From an uncultured Pelagibacteraceae bacterium (lineage in GTDB: Bacteria; Pseudomonadota; Alphaproteobacteria; Pelagibacterales; Pelagibacteraceae): DNA of 58,265 nucleotides. A program made the position numbers and the translations under genes. Positions within the stretch are counted from its first letter, which is position 1. Each line of letters starts with the position of its first letter. The DNA lies in contig CACMXJ010000007.1 in the NCBI GenBank assembly GCA_902617625.1, positions 1 through 58,265 of the forward strand, read 5' to 3'. This document shows, piece after piece, positions 27,502 through 34,848 of this stretch. The notes under the pieces were generated by a model that had not been told where the DNA came from, made no database searches, and saw only the letters and a list, made by a program, of their open reading frames with translations.

Positions 27502-28050
27502 ATGATCAAAATTATAAATATTAAATCAATTTTATTGATAATTTTTCTTTTCTTAACTACAAACTGTTCACAAAATAGTGCTATGAAACCAGAAGATTTT
27601 AAAAATAAAGAGCCAAGACTTATAATTGAGAATTACTTATCTGGTAATGTTAAAGCTTGGGGTGTACTTCAAAATAGATCTGGAAAAGTAACTAGACAGT
27701 TTTCTGCTGACTTAAATGGTCAATGGGACGGAAAAAAATTAATACTTGATGAAAAATTTAATTGGGATGATGGGGAAATTCAAACACGACAATGGCAAAT
27801 TACAAAAATTGATGACAACAATTATGAAGGCACAGCTGGAGATGTTGTAGGTAAAGCAAAAGGGTATTCTTATGGTCCTGCTTTTAAATTTGAATATGTT
27901 TTGTTAGTTCCAGTTAAAGGAAAAGAAATGAAAATTACTTTTGATGATTGGATTTTTAAACAGGATGATCGAGTAGCGATAAACCGTGCAACAATGACTA
28001 AATTTGGGATAAAAGTTGCAGAATTAACAGTTGTTTTTGTAAAAGATTAG
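27502..28050 (+). CDS. DUF3833 family lipoprotein
   Basis: The 182-residue protein has a lipoprotein signal peptide ending in a lipobox (LTTNC, Cys at about residue 22). The mature part has the DUF3833 landmarks NYLSGNVKAWGVLQNRSGKV, WDDGEIQTRQWQI, and GDVVGKAKGYSYGPAFKFEY. It resembles a lipocalin-like beta structure and is probably anchored in the periplasm. This family accompanies CFA-type clusters. It may present or receive modified lipids, but no activity is established. Its stop is directly adjacent to the convergent glutaredoxin stop. Confidence 0.85.
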   Translation: MIKIINIKSILLIIFLFLTTNCSQNSAMKPEDFKNKEPRLIIENYLSGNVKAWGVLQNRSGKVTRQFSADLNGQWDGKKLILDEKFNWDDGEIQTRQWQITKIDDNNYEGTAGDVVGKAKGYSYGPAFKFEYVLLVPVKGKEMKITFDDWIFKQDDRVAINRATMTKFGIKVAELTVVFVKD

Positions 28051-28305
28051 TTATTTTAGTAAGTCTTGAAGTTTATTTTCTTTTTCTAAGCCTCTTACTT
28101 CGTCATATCCACCAATATGTTGATCATCGAAAAATATTTGTGGAATAGTTCTTTTTCCATTAGCTTTCTTAATCATTTCATCCATAGCACCGTCAACTTT
28201 TGAAATATCTATTTCGTTATAAGTTGCATTATTTCTTATTAACAATCTTTTTGCTGCATCACAGTAATTACACATTGGACCGGTATAAATTGTTATTTTT
28301 TTCAT
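28051..28305 (-). CDS. grxC: Glutaredoxin (GrxC type, dithiol)
   Basis: The 84-residue thiol-disulfide oxidoreductase has the active site CNYC (in TGPMCNYCDAAKRLL). The glutathione-binding segments TIPQIFFDDQHIGGYDEV are also complete. The canonical site is CPYC; the Pro-to-Asn change is unusual but keeps both Cys residues. It would use glutathione made by the gshA/gshB products encoded later in the window. The gene lies 3 bases after the DUF2805 gene on the same strand. Confidence 0.92.
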   Translation of the reverse strand: MKKITIYTGPMCNYCDAAKRLLIRNNATYNEIDISKVDGAMDEMIKKANGKRTIPQIFFDDQHIGGYDEVRGLEKENKLQDLLK

Positions 28306-28308
28306 AGA

Positions 28309-28605
28309 TTATAGATAATCACCTTTTTTTATTTTGCTAGTTATTTGTTTTCGAGAATACTCAAACTTTTTTCTATGTTTTATACTTTTTTGATTAACCC
28401 TTTTTCTCCACAGTCTAAAAGAGGATGGTTTTAATGATCTTCTCATTATCTTGATAACATCTGACTCCTTGTACCCAGTTTTTTTTTCTATTTCCTCAAA
28501 AGTAATTCTATCAGCCCAGGCAGCCCATATGACCCAATCTGGACTTTCGGCGTGGGGCTCTGGATTCTTGACTCGAGTGACTGGCCTGTGACCTTTTTTT
28601 TTCAT
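28309..28605 (-). CDS. DUF2805 / TIGR03643 family protein
   Basis: A 98-residue basic protein recognised by SPDWVIWAAWADRITFEEIEKKTGYKESDVIKIMRR and SFRLWRKRV. This small family is often encoded near cryptochrome/photolyase and CFA-type genes in marine bacteria. The helix-turn-helix-like middle and basic C terminus would suit nucleic-acid binding, but no function is established. The ATG chosen begins MKKKGHRPVTRV after a GGAT run. The upstream gap contains a notable hairpin. Confidence 0.8.
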   Translation of the reverse strand: MKKKGHRPVTRVKNPEPHAESPDWVIWAAWADRITFEEIEKKTGYKESDVIKIMRRSLKPSSFRLWRKRVNQKSIKHRKKFEYSRKQITSKIKKGDYL

Positions 28606-28661
28606 AAATCCTTTAAATTCAAAAAAAATCTTTAATGCATTTATTTTTGAGTTTTGATATA

Positions 28662-28740
28662 TTAACTTAGATAGTCCTTCTTAGCCATCTTTAGCTCCCG
28701 GTTTTTAAGGACTATCCCAAAAGCACCCCCCTTAAATATT
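28662..28740 (-). other. Hairpin enclosing a ribosome-binding site and an eight-codon frame; possible small RNA or leader
   Basis: On the minus strand, GATAGTCCTT and AAGGACTATC (28716-28707 and 28679-28670) form a perfect ten-pair stem around a 27-base loop. The loop contains GGGAG and an ATG at 28688. From that ATG an eight-codon frame, MAKKDYLS, ends in TAA at 28662. A G-rich run precedes the stem. The stretch is clearly richer in G+C than its surroundings, which in this kind of genome often marks structured RNA. It may be a leader, a tiny gene or a small RNA; I do not recognise a known family. Confidence 0.35.
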
Positions 28741-28758
28741 CTCTAATTTTGAAGTTAA

Positions 28759-29517
28759 TTATTTTTTCTGATATTTGGTGAGTTTTCCAATTAACCCAAA
28801 ATAAATTTTATTTGGTAAAAAACTCAAAATTTTCAAAATCATTGTTAAAGATTTCGGAAAATGAATCTCAAAAGAATTTTTATTTACCAAACCATCGTAA
28901 ATTTTTTCTGCTGCGTATTCAGGTGTTTTCAAAAAAGGCATTTTGAAATCATTTTTATCAGTCATCGGAGTTTTAATAAAACCTGGTGAAACTAAACATA
29001 CACGCACATTTGATCTTCCAAAATCAAAATATAAACTTTCAGCAAGATTATTTAACGCCGACTTTGATGGTCCATATCCTGTTGAATTAGGCAATCCTCG
29101 GTAACCAGCAATTGATGAAACAATAGTGATTGTTCCATCTTTTTTGTTTTTAAAATATTTTTCCACTGCTTTAATACTATTTAAAGTACCAAAAAAATTT
29201 ACTTTAAAAACATTTTCAATTTGCTCTACATCAATATCTTTTTCTTTTTTTGGATCCCAAGTTCCTGTGGAAAAAAAACAAATATCTATGTTTTGAAATT
29301 TATTTATAATTTGATTAAAAACTTCATTACAATTTGATTTATTAGTAACATCTAACGGAAAAGAACTTATATTTTCATATTTATTTGAAATTTCCTCTAA
29401 TAATTGCTCACGTCTTGCAGAAATTGCAACATTCCATCCCTCATTAGCAAATTTTATAGCTAAAGCTTTTCCAATTCCAGTACTTCCACCAGTTATCCAA
29501 ATAGTTTTTTTATTCAT
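28759..29517 (-). CDS. Short-chain dehydrogenase/reductase
   Basis: The 252-residue NAD(P)-dependent oxidoreductase has the classical SDR pattern. It shows the cofactor motif TGGSTGIGKALA near the N terminus, the strand VVSSIAGYRG with the catalytic Ser, the catalytic YGPSK (Tyr-x-x-x-Lys) and the VRVCLVSPGFIKTPM strand after it. A C-terminal extension is hydrophobic and may touch the membrane. SDR genes regularly accompany the FAD oxidoreductase/DUF1365/CFA set, so a lipid-related substrate is likely but unproven. Divergent from tspO with a very short gap. Confidence 0.88.
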   Translation of the reverse strand: MNKKTIWITGGSTGIGKALAIKFANEGWNVAISARREQLLEEISNKYENISSFPLDVTNKSNCNEVFNQIINKFQNIDICFFSTGTWDPKKEKDIDVEQIENVFKVNFFGTLNSIKAVEKYFKNKKDGTITIVSSIAGYRGLPNSTGYGPSKSALNNLAESLYFDFGRSNVRVCLVSPGFIKTPMTDKNDFKMPFLKTPEYAAEKIYDGLVNKNSFEIHFPKSLTMILKILSFLPNKIYFGLIGKLTKYQKK

Positions 29518-29529
29518 TTTATAAAGATG

Positions 29530-29535
29530 TATAAT
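29530..29535 (+). promoter_or_regulatory. TATAAT box immediately before tspO
   Basis: A perfect TATAAT lies 6 bases before the ATG at 29542. If used, the transcript would start at or next to that ATG (leaderless). It argues for the start at 29542 over the upstream ATG at 29527, which lies before the box. No clear -35 is visible. Confidence 0.4.
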
Positions 29536-29541
29536 ACTTAT

Positions 29542-30009
29542 ATGTTAAAAAATAAATTTTTATCATTAATTCTTTTTTTTATAATCACTTTTTCTGCGTC
29601 ATTTATTGGAGGTTTAGTCTCAATTAGCTTTAAAGAACCTTGGTATTCTAGTCTCGTGAAATCAAATTATAATCCACCAGATTGGATATTTGCACCCGTT
29701 TGGACAACACTTTATGTGATGATGACATTAGCTATTTGGTTCTTTTGGCACAGTAAAAAAAGAGATGTGAATACAATTTACATTTATTTTATACATATAG
29801 TTTTAAATGCAACTTGGAGTATTATTTTTTTTGGATTACATCAAATATTTTTTGCATTGGTTGTTCTTGTTATTTTGATAACTTTCATAATAGTCCTGAT
29901 TATTAGATTTAAACGTGTCAATTTTGTAAGTTTTTATTTAATGATTCCATATTTACTTTGGTGTTTCTATGCATTATTTCTTAATTATAACCTGTTGGTA
30001 TTAAATTAA
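29542..30009 (+). CDS. tspO: TspO/MBR family tryptophan-rich sensory membrane protein
   Basis: A 155-residue protein with five membrane helices, normal for TspO. Motifs are SNYNPPDWIFAPVWTTLYVMM, LNATWSIIFFGLHQ and PYLLWCFYALFLN. The Trp residues and the PPDW..A..WT pattern form the porphyrin/ligand pocket in known structures. In Rhodobacter TspO modulates oxygen- and light-dependent gene expression. The location beside the CFA-type block suits a role in oxidative or light stress. An ATG at 29527 would add five residues. The stop is immediately followed by the ATG of the next gene. Confidence 0.92.
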   Translation: MLKNKFLSLILFFIITFSASFIGGLVSISFKEPWYSSLVKSNYNPPDWIFAPVWTTLYVMMTLAIWFFWHSKKRDVNTIYIYFIHIVLNATWSIIFFGLHQIFFALVVLVILITFIIVLIIRFKRVNFVSFYLMIPYLLWCFYALFLNYNLLVLN

Positions 30010-31113
30010 ATGGATGATGTTGTAATAGTCGGTGGTGGAATTATTGGTGCAGCGACAGCTTATTTTCTATCCAAAGAGGGAAGAAAAGTAAAAGTAATTG
30101 AAAGAGACCCAACTTATAAATCAGCTTCTTTTCCTCTTTCGTTAGGAGGTTTTAGAAGGCAATTTTTTCAAACCGAAAATATTCTGCTAGGTAAGTTTGC
30201 TAGAGAATTTATTTTCCAAATACCAGAATTACTTAAAACAGAAAAAAATCCCAATCCTACGGCAAGCATGGTTCCAAATGGATATTTATTAATGTTTGGC
30301 CCAGAACATGCTGAGGAACAATATAAGGCTCTAGAAAATCACAAAGCCTGTGAGGCAGGTACTAAGAATATTAAAGGTTCTGATTTAGATAAATTTTTTC
30401 CTTACATTAATAAAGAAGGAATAGAAACTGCTACGTTTACTGACAATAAAAGTGAAGGGTGGATTGATCCTTTCCTATTTCATACAGCTCTAAAAAGTAA
30501 AGCAATAGAGCAAGGTGCAGAATTTATAAAAGGAGAGGTGAAATCTTTGTCAGAAATTAAAGCTAAAACAATAGTTTCTGCTGCTGGATGTTGGACAAAG
30601 GAATTATTAGAGGATATTCCGGTTGAACCTCAGAAGCATACAGTCTTTAGAGTAAAATGTCCGAAACACATACCCGAAATGCCATTAACTGGAGATTTAA
30701 CTTCAGGTGTTTATTGGAGACCCGAAGGTAAAGAGTATTTAGCTGGGTCACCAAAATCAGTTTTTGATGCTACTGATCTCGAACCAGCATGGGATGATTT
30801 TGAGGAATTAGTTTGGCCTGCTTTAGCAAAAAGGATTCCAGCATTTGAAGAATTAAAGTTAACCGGTGGTTGGGCAGGTTATTATGATTGTAATAGATTA
30901 GATAATAATGCTGTTGTCGGAAAACATCCTAAATTTGAAAATGTTTACTTAGCAACTGGTTTTACGGGAAGAGGATTGATGCAAGCACCAGGAATTGGTA
31001 GAGCTTTAACAGAATTAATTACAACAGGCTCTTATCAATCGATTGATATTTCAAATATGGCAGTAGAAAGAGTATTAGGTGCAAAAGCAAGGCCAGAACC
31101 TTACGTCCTATAA
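30010..31113 (+). CDS. DAO-family FAD-dependent oxidoreductase
   Basis: The 367-residue flavoenzyme has the Rossmann motif VVIVGGGIIGAATAYFLSKEG, the following acidic residue in KVIERD, and the family's SLGGFRRQF segment. The C-terminal flavin region reads LATGFTGRGLMQAPGIGRALTELI. This layout is found in D-amino-acid/sarcosine/glycine oxidases and FOXRED1-type dehydrogenases. The substrate is likely an N-methyl or simple amino acid, but is not determined. Glycine and C1 genes elsewhere in the window make such a substrate plausible. Directly abuts tspO. Confidence 0.85.
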   Translation: MDDVVIVGGGIIGAATAYFLSKEGRKVKVIERDPTYKSASFPLSLGGFRRQFFQTENILLGKFAREFIFQIPELLKTEKNPNPTASMVPNGYLLMFGPEHAEEQYKALENHKACEAGTKNIKGSDLDKFFPYINKEGIETATFTDNKSEGWIDPFLFHTALKSKAIEQGAEFIKGEVKSLSEIKAKTIVSAAGCWTKELLEDIPVEPQKHTVFRVKCPKHIPEMPLTGDLTSGVYWRPEGKEYLAGSPKSVFDATDLEPAWDDFEELVWPALAKRIPAFEELKLTGGWAGYYDCNRLDNNAVVGKHPKFENVYLATGFTGRGLMQAPGIGRALTELITTGSYQSIDISNMAVERVLGAKARPEPYVL

Positions 31114-31124
31114 TTCCTTTAACA

Positions 31125-32579
31125 TTAAGTACCGCAAAAGGTTTTATACTCTTTTAAAGAACTATCCATTTTAAGATAACCTGAAATGTTTTCTTGTAGT
31201 GCATATGGCTTTTTTAAAATTTCTAAAAGCTTATTGAATGACTTAAGATTGTTGTCATTTGCTTTTTCTAATGACTCCTCAATTTTATGATTTCTTGGTA
31301 TTACAAGAGGATTAACACTTCTCATTAATTTTATATAATTTTCTGGAGTATTATTATTTAATTTTAGTCTTTCTTGCCAATTTTTTTTCCAGTTTTGAAA
31401 ATTATCATCTTTATATAAACCATCATCATAGTCTTTAAGATTCATTAAATGACAAAAGGTATTAGTGTAGTCTACTTTGTTTTGATGCATCCAAGTGAGC
31501 AAATCGACAATTAAAAATTTATCTTTGTTATCTTCACCTAATAATCCAAGTTTATTTCTCATCATATTCAACCATTTTTCCTCATATTTTTTAGCGAATG
31601 TTTCAATTAACTCGGTTGCACTTTTAACCGCTTTATCTTCATCTTCATTAATTAAAGGGATTAAACACTCTGCAAATCTTGAAAGATTCCATTTTGTAAT
31701 AGCTGGTTGATTACAATAAGCATATCTTCCCATCTTATCAATTGAACTAAAAACAGTTTTTGGTTCATAGGTATCCATGAATGCACATGGACCATAGTCA
31801 ATCGTTTCACCAGAAATTGTCATGTTATCAGTATTCATAACACCATGAATAAAACCAACACGCATCCAATTAACTACAAGATCAATTTGTTTATCTATAA
31901 GTACGTTCAAAAGTTCTAAAGCTTTATTTTTTGAATTTATTAGTTCCGGATAATGTCTTTTAATTACATAATTTAGTAAAATTTCTAATTCATCTTTTTT
32001 ATTACGTGCTGCAACATATTGAAAAGTTCCAACTCTAATATGACTTGATGCCACTCTCGTTAAGATAGCACCTTGCAATGGAGTCTCTCGCATTATTTCC
32101 TCACCTGTTTTAGCTACCGCTAAACTTCTTGTTGATGGAATATTTAGGTGATGCATCGCTTCACTAATTATATATTCCCTTAACATTGGACCCAGTGCAG
32201 CTCTGCCGTCACCATTTCTTGAAAATGCCGTTTTACCTGATCCTTTAAATTGAATATCGTATCTCTCATTATTTTTTGTTAAATGCTCTCCTATTAAAAC
32301 TGCTCTTCCATCTCCCAACATTGTGAAATGTCCAAATTGGTGACCAGCATAAGCTTGAGCAATAGCATTACTCCCCTCTGGAAGAATATTACCGGTGAAT
32401 AAAGCTGCTAATTCATTTTTGCCGATTTTGGAAAAGTCTAAGTTTAATTCTTCAACTAAATCTTTATTCATTAAAACTAACTCAGGGTTTTTTACGGCAA
32501 TAGGTTCAATATGTTCTTTGAATGCATTAGATAGTCTTGAATAAGAGTTATCAAAATTCCAATTCATATTATTCTTCAT
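31125..32579 (-). CDS. selO: Protein adenylyltransferase SelO (YdiU family)
   Basis: A pseudokinase-fold enzyme that transfers AMP to Ser/Thr/Tyr of target proteins, linked to redox homeostasis. Seen are AIAQAYAGHQFGHFTMLGDGRAVLIGE, FKGSGKTAFSRNGDGRAALGPMLREY, GVMNTDNMTISGETIDYGPCAF and the closing FCGT. The Cys at the third-last residue matches the redox-active C-terminal Cys of bacterial SelO, and sits where some eukaryotes have selenocysteine. The start at 32579 (MKNNMNWNF) gives 484 residues, close to E. coli SelO. An upstream ATG at 32627 would overlap msrA and add a non-family basic segment. Confidence 0.94.
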   Translation of the reverse strand: MKNNMNWNFDNSYSRLSNAFKEHIEPIAVKNPELVLMNKDLVEELNLDFSKIGKNELAALFTGNILPEGSNAIAQAYAGHQFGHFTMLGDGRAVLIGEHLTKNNERYDIQFKGSGKTAFSRNGDGRAALGPMLREYIISEAMHHLNIPSTRSLAVAKTGEEIMRETPLQGAILTRVASSHIRVGTFQYVAARNKKDELEILLNYVIKRHYPELINSKNKALELLNVLIDKQIDLVVNWMRVGFIHGVMNTDNMTISGETIDYGPCAFMDTYEPKTVFSSIDKMGRYAYCNQPAITKWNLSRFAECLIPLINEDEDKAVKSATELIETFAKKYEEKWLNMMRNKLGLLGEDNKDKFLIVDLLTWMHQNKVDYTNTFCHLMNLKDYDDGLYKDDNFQNWKKNWQERLKLNNNTPENYIKLMRSVNPLVIPRNHKIEESLEKANDNNLKSFNKLLEILKKPYALQENISGYLKMDSSLKEYKTFCGT

Positions 32580-32584
32580 AAAGT

Positions 32585-33160
32585 TTATTGACTCCAGATT
32601 CTTTTTAACAATTCTTCTCTTCCACAAGCTTTTTTATATCTAAGATACCTTTCTAATTTAATTTTATAGAAATCTTGATGGTATTCCTCTGCCTTATAAA
32701 ATTTTTCAAAATTTCGAACATATGTAACAACTTTTTTGTTAAATTTATTTTGTAAATCTTTTATATCTTTTTCTATTAATTTTTTTTCTTCATCATTTTG
32801 ATAAAATGCAACTGATCTATAACTATATCCTTTGTCACAAAATTGACCGTAAGCATCAAATGGATCAATATTAACCCAAAAATTTTTTAGTAAATCCTCG
32901 AATGAGATAACTTTTTTATCATAGATTATTTCTACAACTTCAAAGTGACCAGTATTTCCATACGTTACTTCTTTGTAGGTTGGGTTTTCAGTAATACCTC
33001 CAGAATAACCAGAAATTACCTCTTCCACACCTTTTAATTTTTCAAATGACTCTTCAACACACCAAAAACACCCTCCAGCGAAATATGCTTTATCTTTTTG
33101 AGCAGAATATGAAAAATTTATATTAATTAAAAAAAAGAAAATTATGAAAAAATGCTTCAT
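32585..33160 (-). CDS. msrA: Exported peptide methionine sulfoxide reductase A
   Basis: The 191-residue enzyme reduces methionine-S-sulfoxide. The catalytic GCFWC motif is in YFAGGCFWCVEESFEKLKGV, followed by SGYSGG, and then DPFDAYGQFCDKGYSYRSVAF. An N-terminal hydrophobic signal peptide (about residues 1-19, ending FSYSA) indicates export, so it should repair periplasmic or envelope proteins. Resolving Cys candidates are near the C terminus (KKACGRE). The gene precedes selO by five bases and may be cotranscribed with it, giving a small redox-repair pair. No msrB is in the window. Confidence 0.95.
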   Translation of the reverse strand: MKHFFIIFFFLININFSYSAQKDKAYFAGGCFWCVEESFEKLKGVEEVISGYSGGITENPTYKEVTYGNTGHFEVVEIIYDKKVISFEDLLKNFWVNIDPFDAYGQFCDKGYSYRSVAFYQNDEEKKLIEKDIKDLQNKFNKKVVTYVRNFEKFYKAEEYHQDFYKIKLERYLRYKKACGREELLKRIWSQ

Positions 33161-33201
33161 TAATTATCATAAACAAATTCGTTATGATAAGTCCAGATTT
33201 T

Positions 33202-33234
33202 AAAGGTAGCTACTTTTTAGTAGCCACCTTTTAT
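33202..33234 (-). terminator. Terminator after the formate dehydrogenase gene
   Basis: A near-perfect stem, AAGGTGGCTACT / AGTAGCTACCTT with one mismatch and a loop of A residues on the minus strand, lies 15 bases past the stop of the formate dehydrogenase gene. Flanking A and T runs allow action in both directions. Confidence 0.75.
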
Positions 33235-33248
33235 AATTAAATACAGAA

Positions 33249-34448
33249 TTATTTTTTTTGATATTTTGCCGCTTCTTCTGATCCACCAGTTGCTGAACCT
33301 TTACTGTATGAGTGAGCACCCATACCAGCTAACTGACCATCTTTTACAATCAAATATTGATTTCTTATTTCTTTACCTTCGAAGAAACACTCTAATATTT
33401 CTCTTACACCATCAGCATATCTAGATTGGGCAGTTAAAGATGTACCTGAAGTATGAGGTGTCATACCATGATTTGGCATGCTTCTCCATACGTGATCATT
33501 AGGTGCTGGTTGAGGAAACCATACATCTCCCGCATATCCACTTAATTGACCACTTTTTAATGCTTTTGCAATAGCATCTCGATTACAAATTTTTCCTCTT
33601 GCAGTGTTAACAATGTAAGCACCTTTCTTCATTTTACTTATCATTGCATCATCAAATAAGTTTTCAGTTTCAGGGTGAAGAGGACAATTAATTGTCACTA
33701 CATCACAAACTTTCACCATTGACTCTACAGACTCATGAAACGTTAGGTTCAATTCTTTTTCAACAGAGTCAGGTAATTTATGTCTATCAAAATAGTGCAA
33801 ATGAACATCAAATGGTTTCATTTTTCTTAATGCATCTAAACCAATACGTCCAGCAGCAACTGTTCCAATATGCATACCCTCAACATCATATGATCTTTGG
33901 ACGGCATCAGCGATATTCCAACCACCTTCATTAACAATTCTATGTTGATTATGGTAATCCCTCACCATTGAAACAATCATCATAACGATATGTTCAGCTA
34001 CAGATCTTGAATTACAATAAGTAACTTCTACAACATCAATTTTATTATCCATCGCAGCTTGTAAATCAACATGGTCTGAACCAATTCCTGCTGTGATTGC
34101 CATTTTTAAATTTTTAGCTTTAGCAATTCTCTCTTTTGTTAAATAATATGGAAAGAACGGTTGAGAAATTACAATGTCAGCATCAACAATATGTTTGTCA
34201 GCTTCACATCCATCTCCATCTTTACTATTAGTTACTACTAACTCATGACCATTGCTCTCTAAAAATTTCCTTAATCCTAACTCACCAGACACACATCCTA
34301 GTAATTGACCTGGAGTGTAATCTCTTCCTTTAGGTGATGGTAAAGTCATTCCATCTGGGTATTTTTCTATTTTAGGTAATTCTGAAAGTGCATATGATTT
34401 AGGCATTCCACCTTTTGGATCATCATATAATACGCATAATATCTTCAT
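33249..34448 (-). CDS. fdh: NAD-dependent formate dehydrogenase
   Basis: A 399-residue, cofactor-simple (no metal) enzyme oxidising formate to CO2 with NAD+. It follows the Pseudomonas sp. 101 enzyme closely. Seen are VLYDDPKGGMPKSYA, TPGQLLGCVSGELGLRK, TAGIGSDHVDLQ and YCNSRSVAEHIVMMI. The NAD site GTVAAGRIG, the NAD-selecting Asp in YFDRHKLP, catalytic Arg in NTARGK, Gln in FPQPAP and His in TPHTSG are all present. The family's C-terminal AHSYSKGSATGGSEEAAKY is retained. It supplies NADH from C1 oxidation, for example downstream of glycine cleavage and folate metabolism. Transcribed away from the second HAAT operon. Confidence 0.96.
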   Translation of the reverse strand: MKILCVLYDDPKGGMPKSYALSELPKIEKYPDGMTLPSPKGRDYTPGQLLGCVSGELGLRKFLESNGHELVVTNSKDGDGCEADKHIVDADIVISQPFFPYYLTKERIAKAKNLKMAITAGIGSDHVDLQAAMDNKIDVVEVTYCNSRSVAEHIVMMIVSMVRDYHNQHRIVNEGGWNIADAVQRSYDVEGMHIGTVAAGRIGLDALRKMKPFDVHLHYFDRHKLPDSVEKELNLTFHESVESMVKVCDVVTINCPLHPETENLFDDAMISKMKKGAYIVNTARGKICNRDAIAKALKSGQLSGYAGDVWFPQPAPNDHVWRSMPNHGMTPHTSGTSLTAQSRYADGVREILECFFEGKEIRNQYLIVKDGQLAGMGAHSYSKGSATGGSEEAAKYQKK

Positions 34449-34588
34449 TTAAACTCCTGTATATTTTTAAATTTATTTAAGGCATCTAACATTATTTTAG
34501 GATCTCAAGCAATGAATTATTTTTGACATGGATGTGTCTCTTTAAAAATAAATTTATGAATATTCATTCTAAAAATAATAATTATTAA

Positions 34589-34687
34589 ATGACTTACCAA
34601 GTAATCAAAGGAGACACTTTCATTATTAAAATGATTGAATCATTAAGTAGACTTTCAGCTTCCGCTATAAAAAGAATTAATTATTAA
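34589..34687 (+). CDS. Possible 32-residue ORF
   Basis: An ATG-to-TAA frame starting MTYQVIKGDTFIIKMIES and ending AIKRINY lies in the middle of the divergent gap. Its composition is protein-like, but there is no Shine-Dalgarno sequence and no recognisable family, so it may be chance. Confidence 0.2.
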   Translation: MTYQVIKGDTFIIKMIESLSRLSASAIKRINY

Positions 34688-34789
34688 AAGATAAAATAAT
34701 TTTAATAAATACAATTTTTTTCAACCAACAGTTTAATTCATCTTAAGGTTGTAATGCGACATTTGATTGCGAACTGGAATGATTAAAAT

Positions 34790-34818
34790 TTGCACAAACT
34801 TGAAGCATGTGGTTAAAT
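34790..34818 (+). promoter_or_regulatory. Candidate promoter of the second HAAT operon
   Basis: TTGCAC (34790-34795) is followed after exactly 17 bases by TTAAAT (34813-34818). The predicted start is near 34825, giving a leader of about 24 bases with an AGAGGGATA ribosome-binding site before the ATG. Each hexamer matches consensus only partly. Confidence 0.35.
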
Positions 34819-34848
34819 TGATCTTTAACTTAATTAAGAGGGATAGAA

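Larger units (their letters stand above)
34449..34848. other. 400-base divergent intergenic region
   Basis: The largest gene-free gap in the window, between the formate dehydrogenase gene and the HAAT binding-protein gene. It holds a probable promoter for the latter (34790-34818), a 32-codon frame at 34589-34687 without a ribosome-binding site, and a loose inverted repeat GTGTCTC / GAGACAC 70 bases apart. No known riboswitch core is recognised. The size suggests a regulated, perhaps long, leader. Confidence 0.5.

Noticed and set aside
28670..28716. Hairpin read on the plus strand as an intrinsic terminator
   Set aside because: The T run lies inside the loop, not after the stem, so it does not have terminator layout.
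32580..32627. Upstream ATG for selO at 32627
   Set aside because: Would add a basic 16-residue segment not seen in the family and overlap msrA; the ATG at 32579 gives normal length.
34534..34617. Inverted repeat GTGTCTC / GAGACAC
   Set aside because: Seven bases separated by 70 is easily expected by chance; no other support for a structure.
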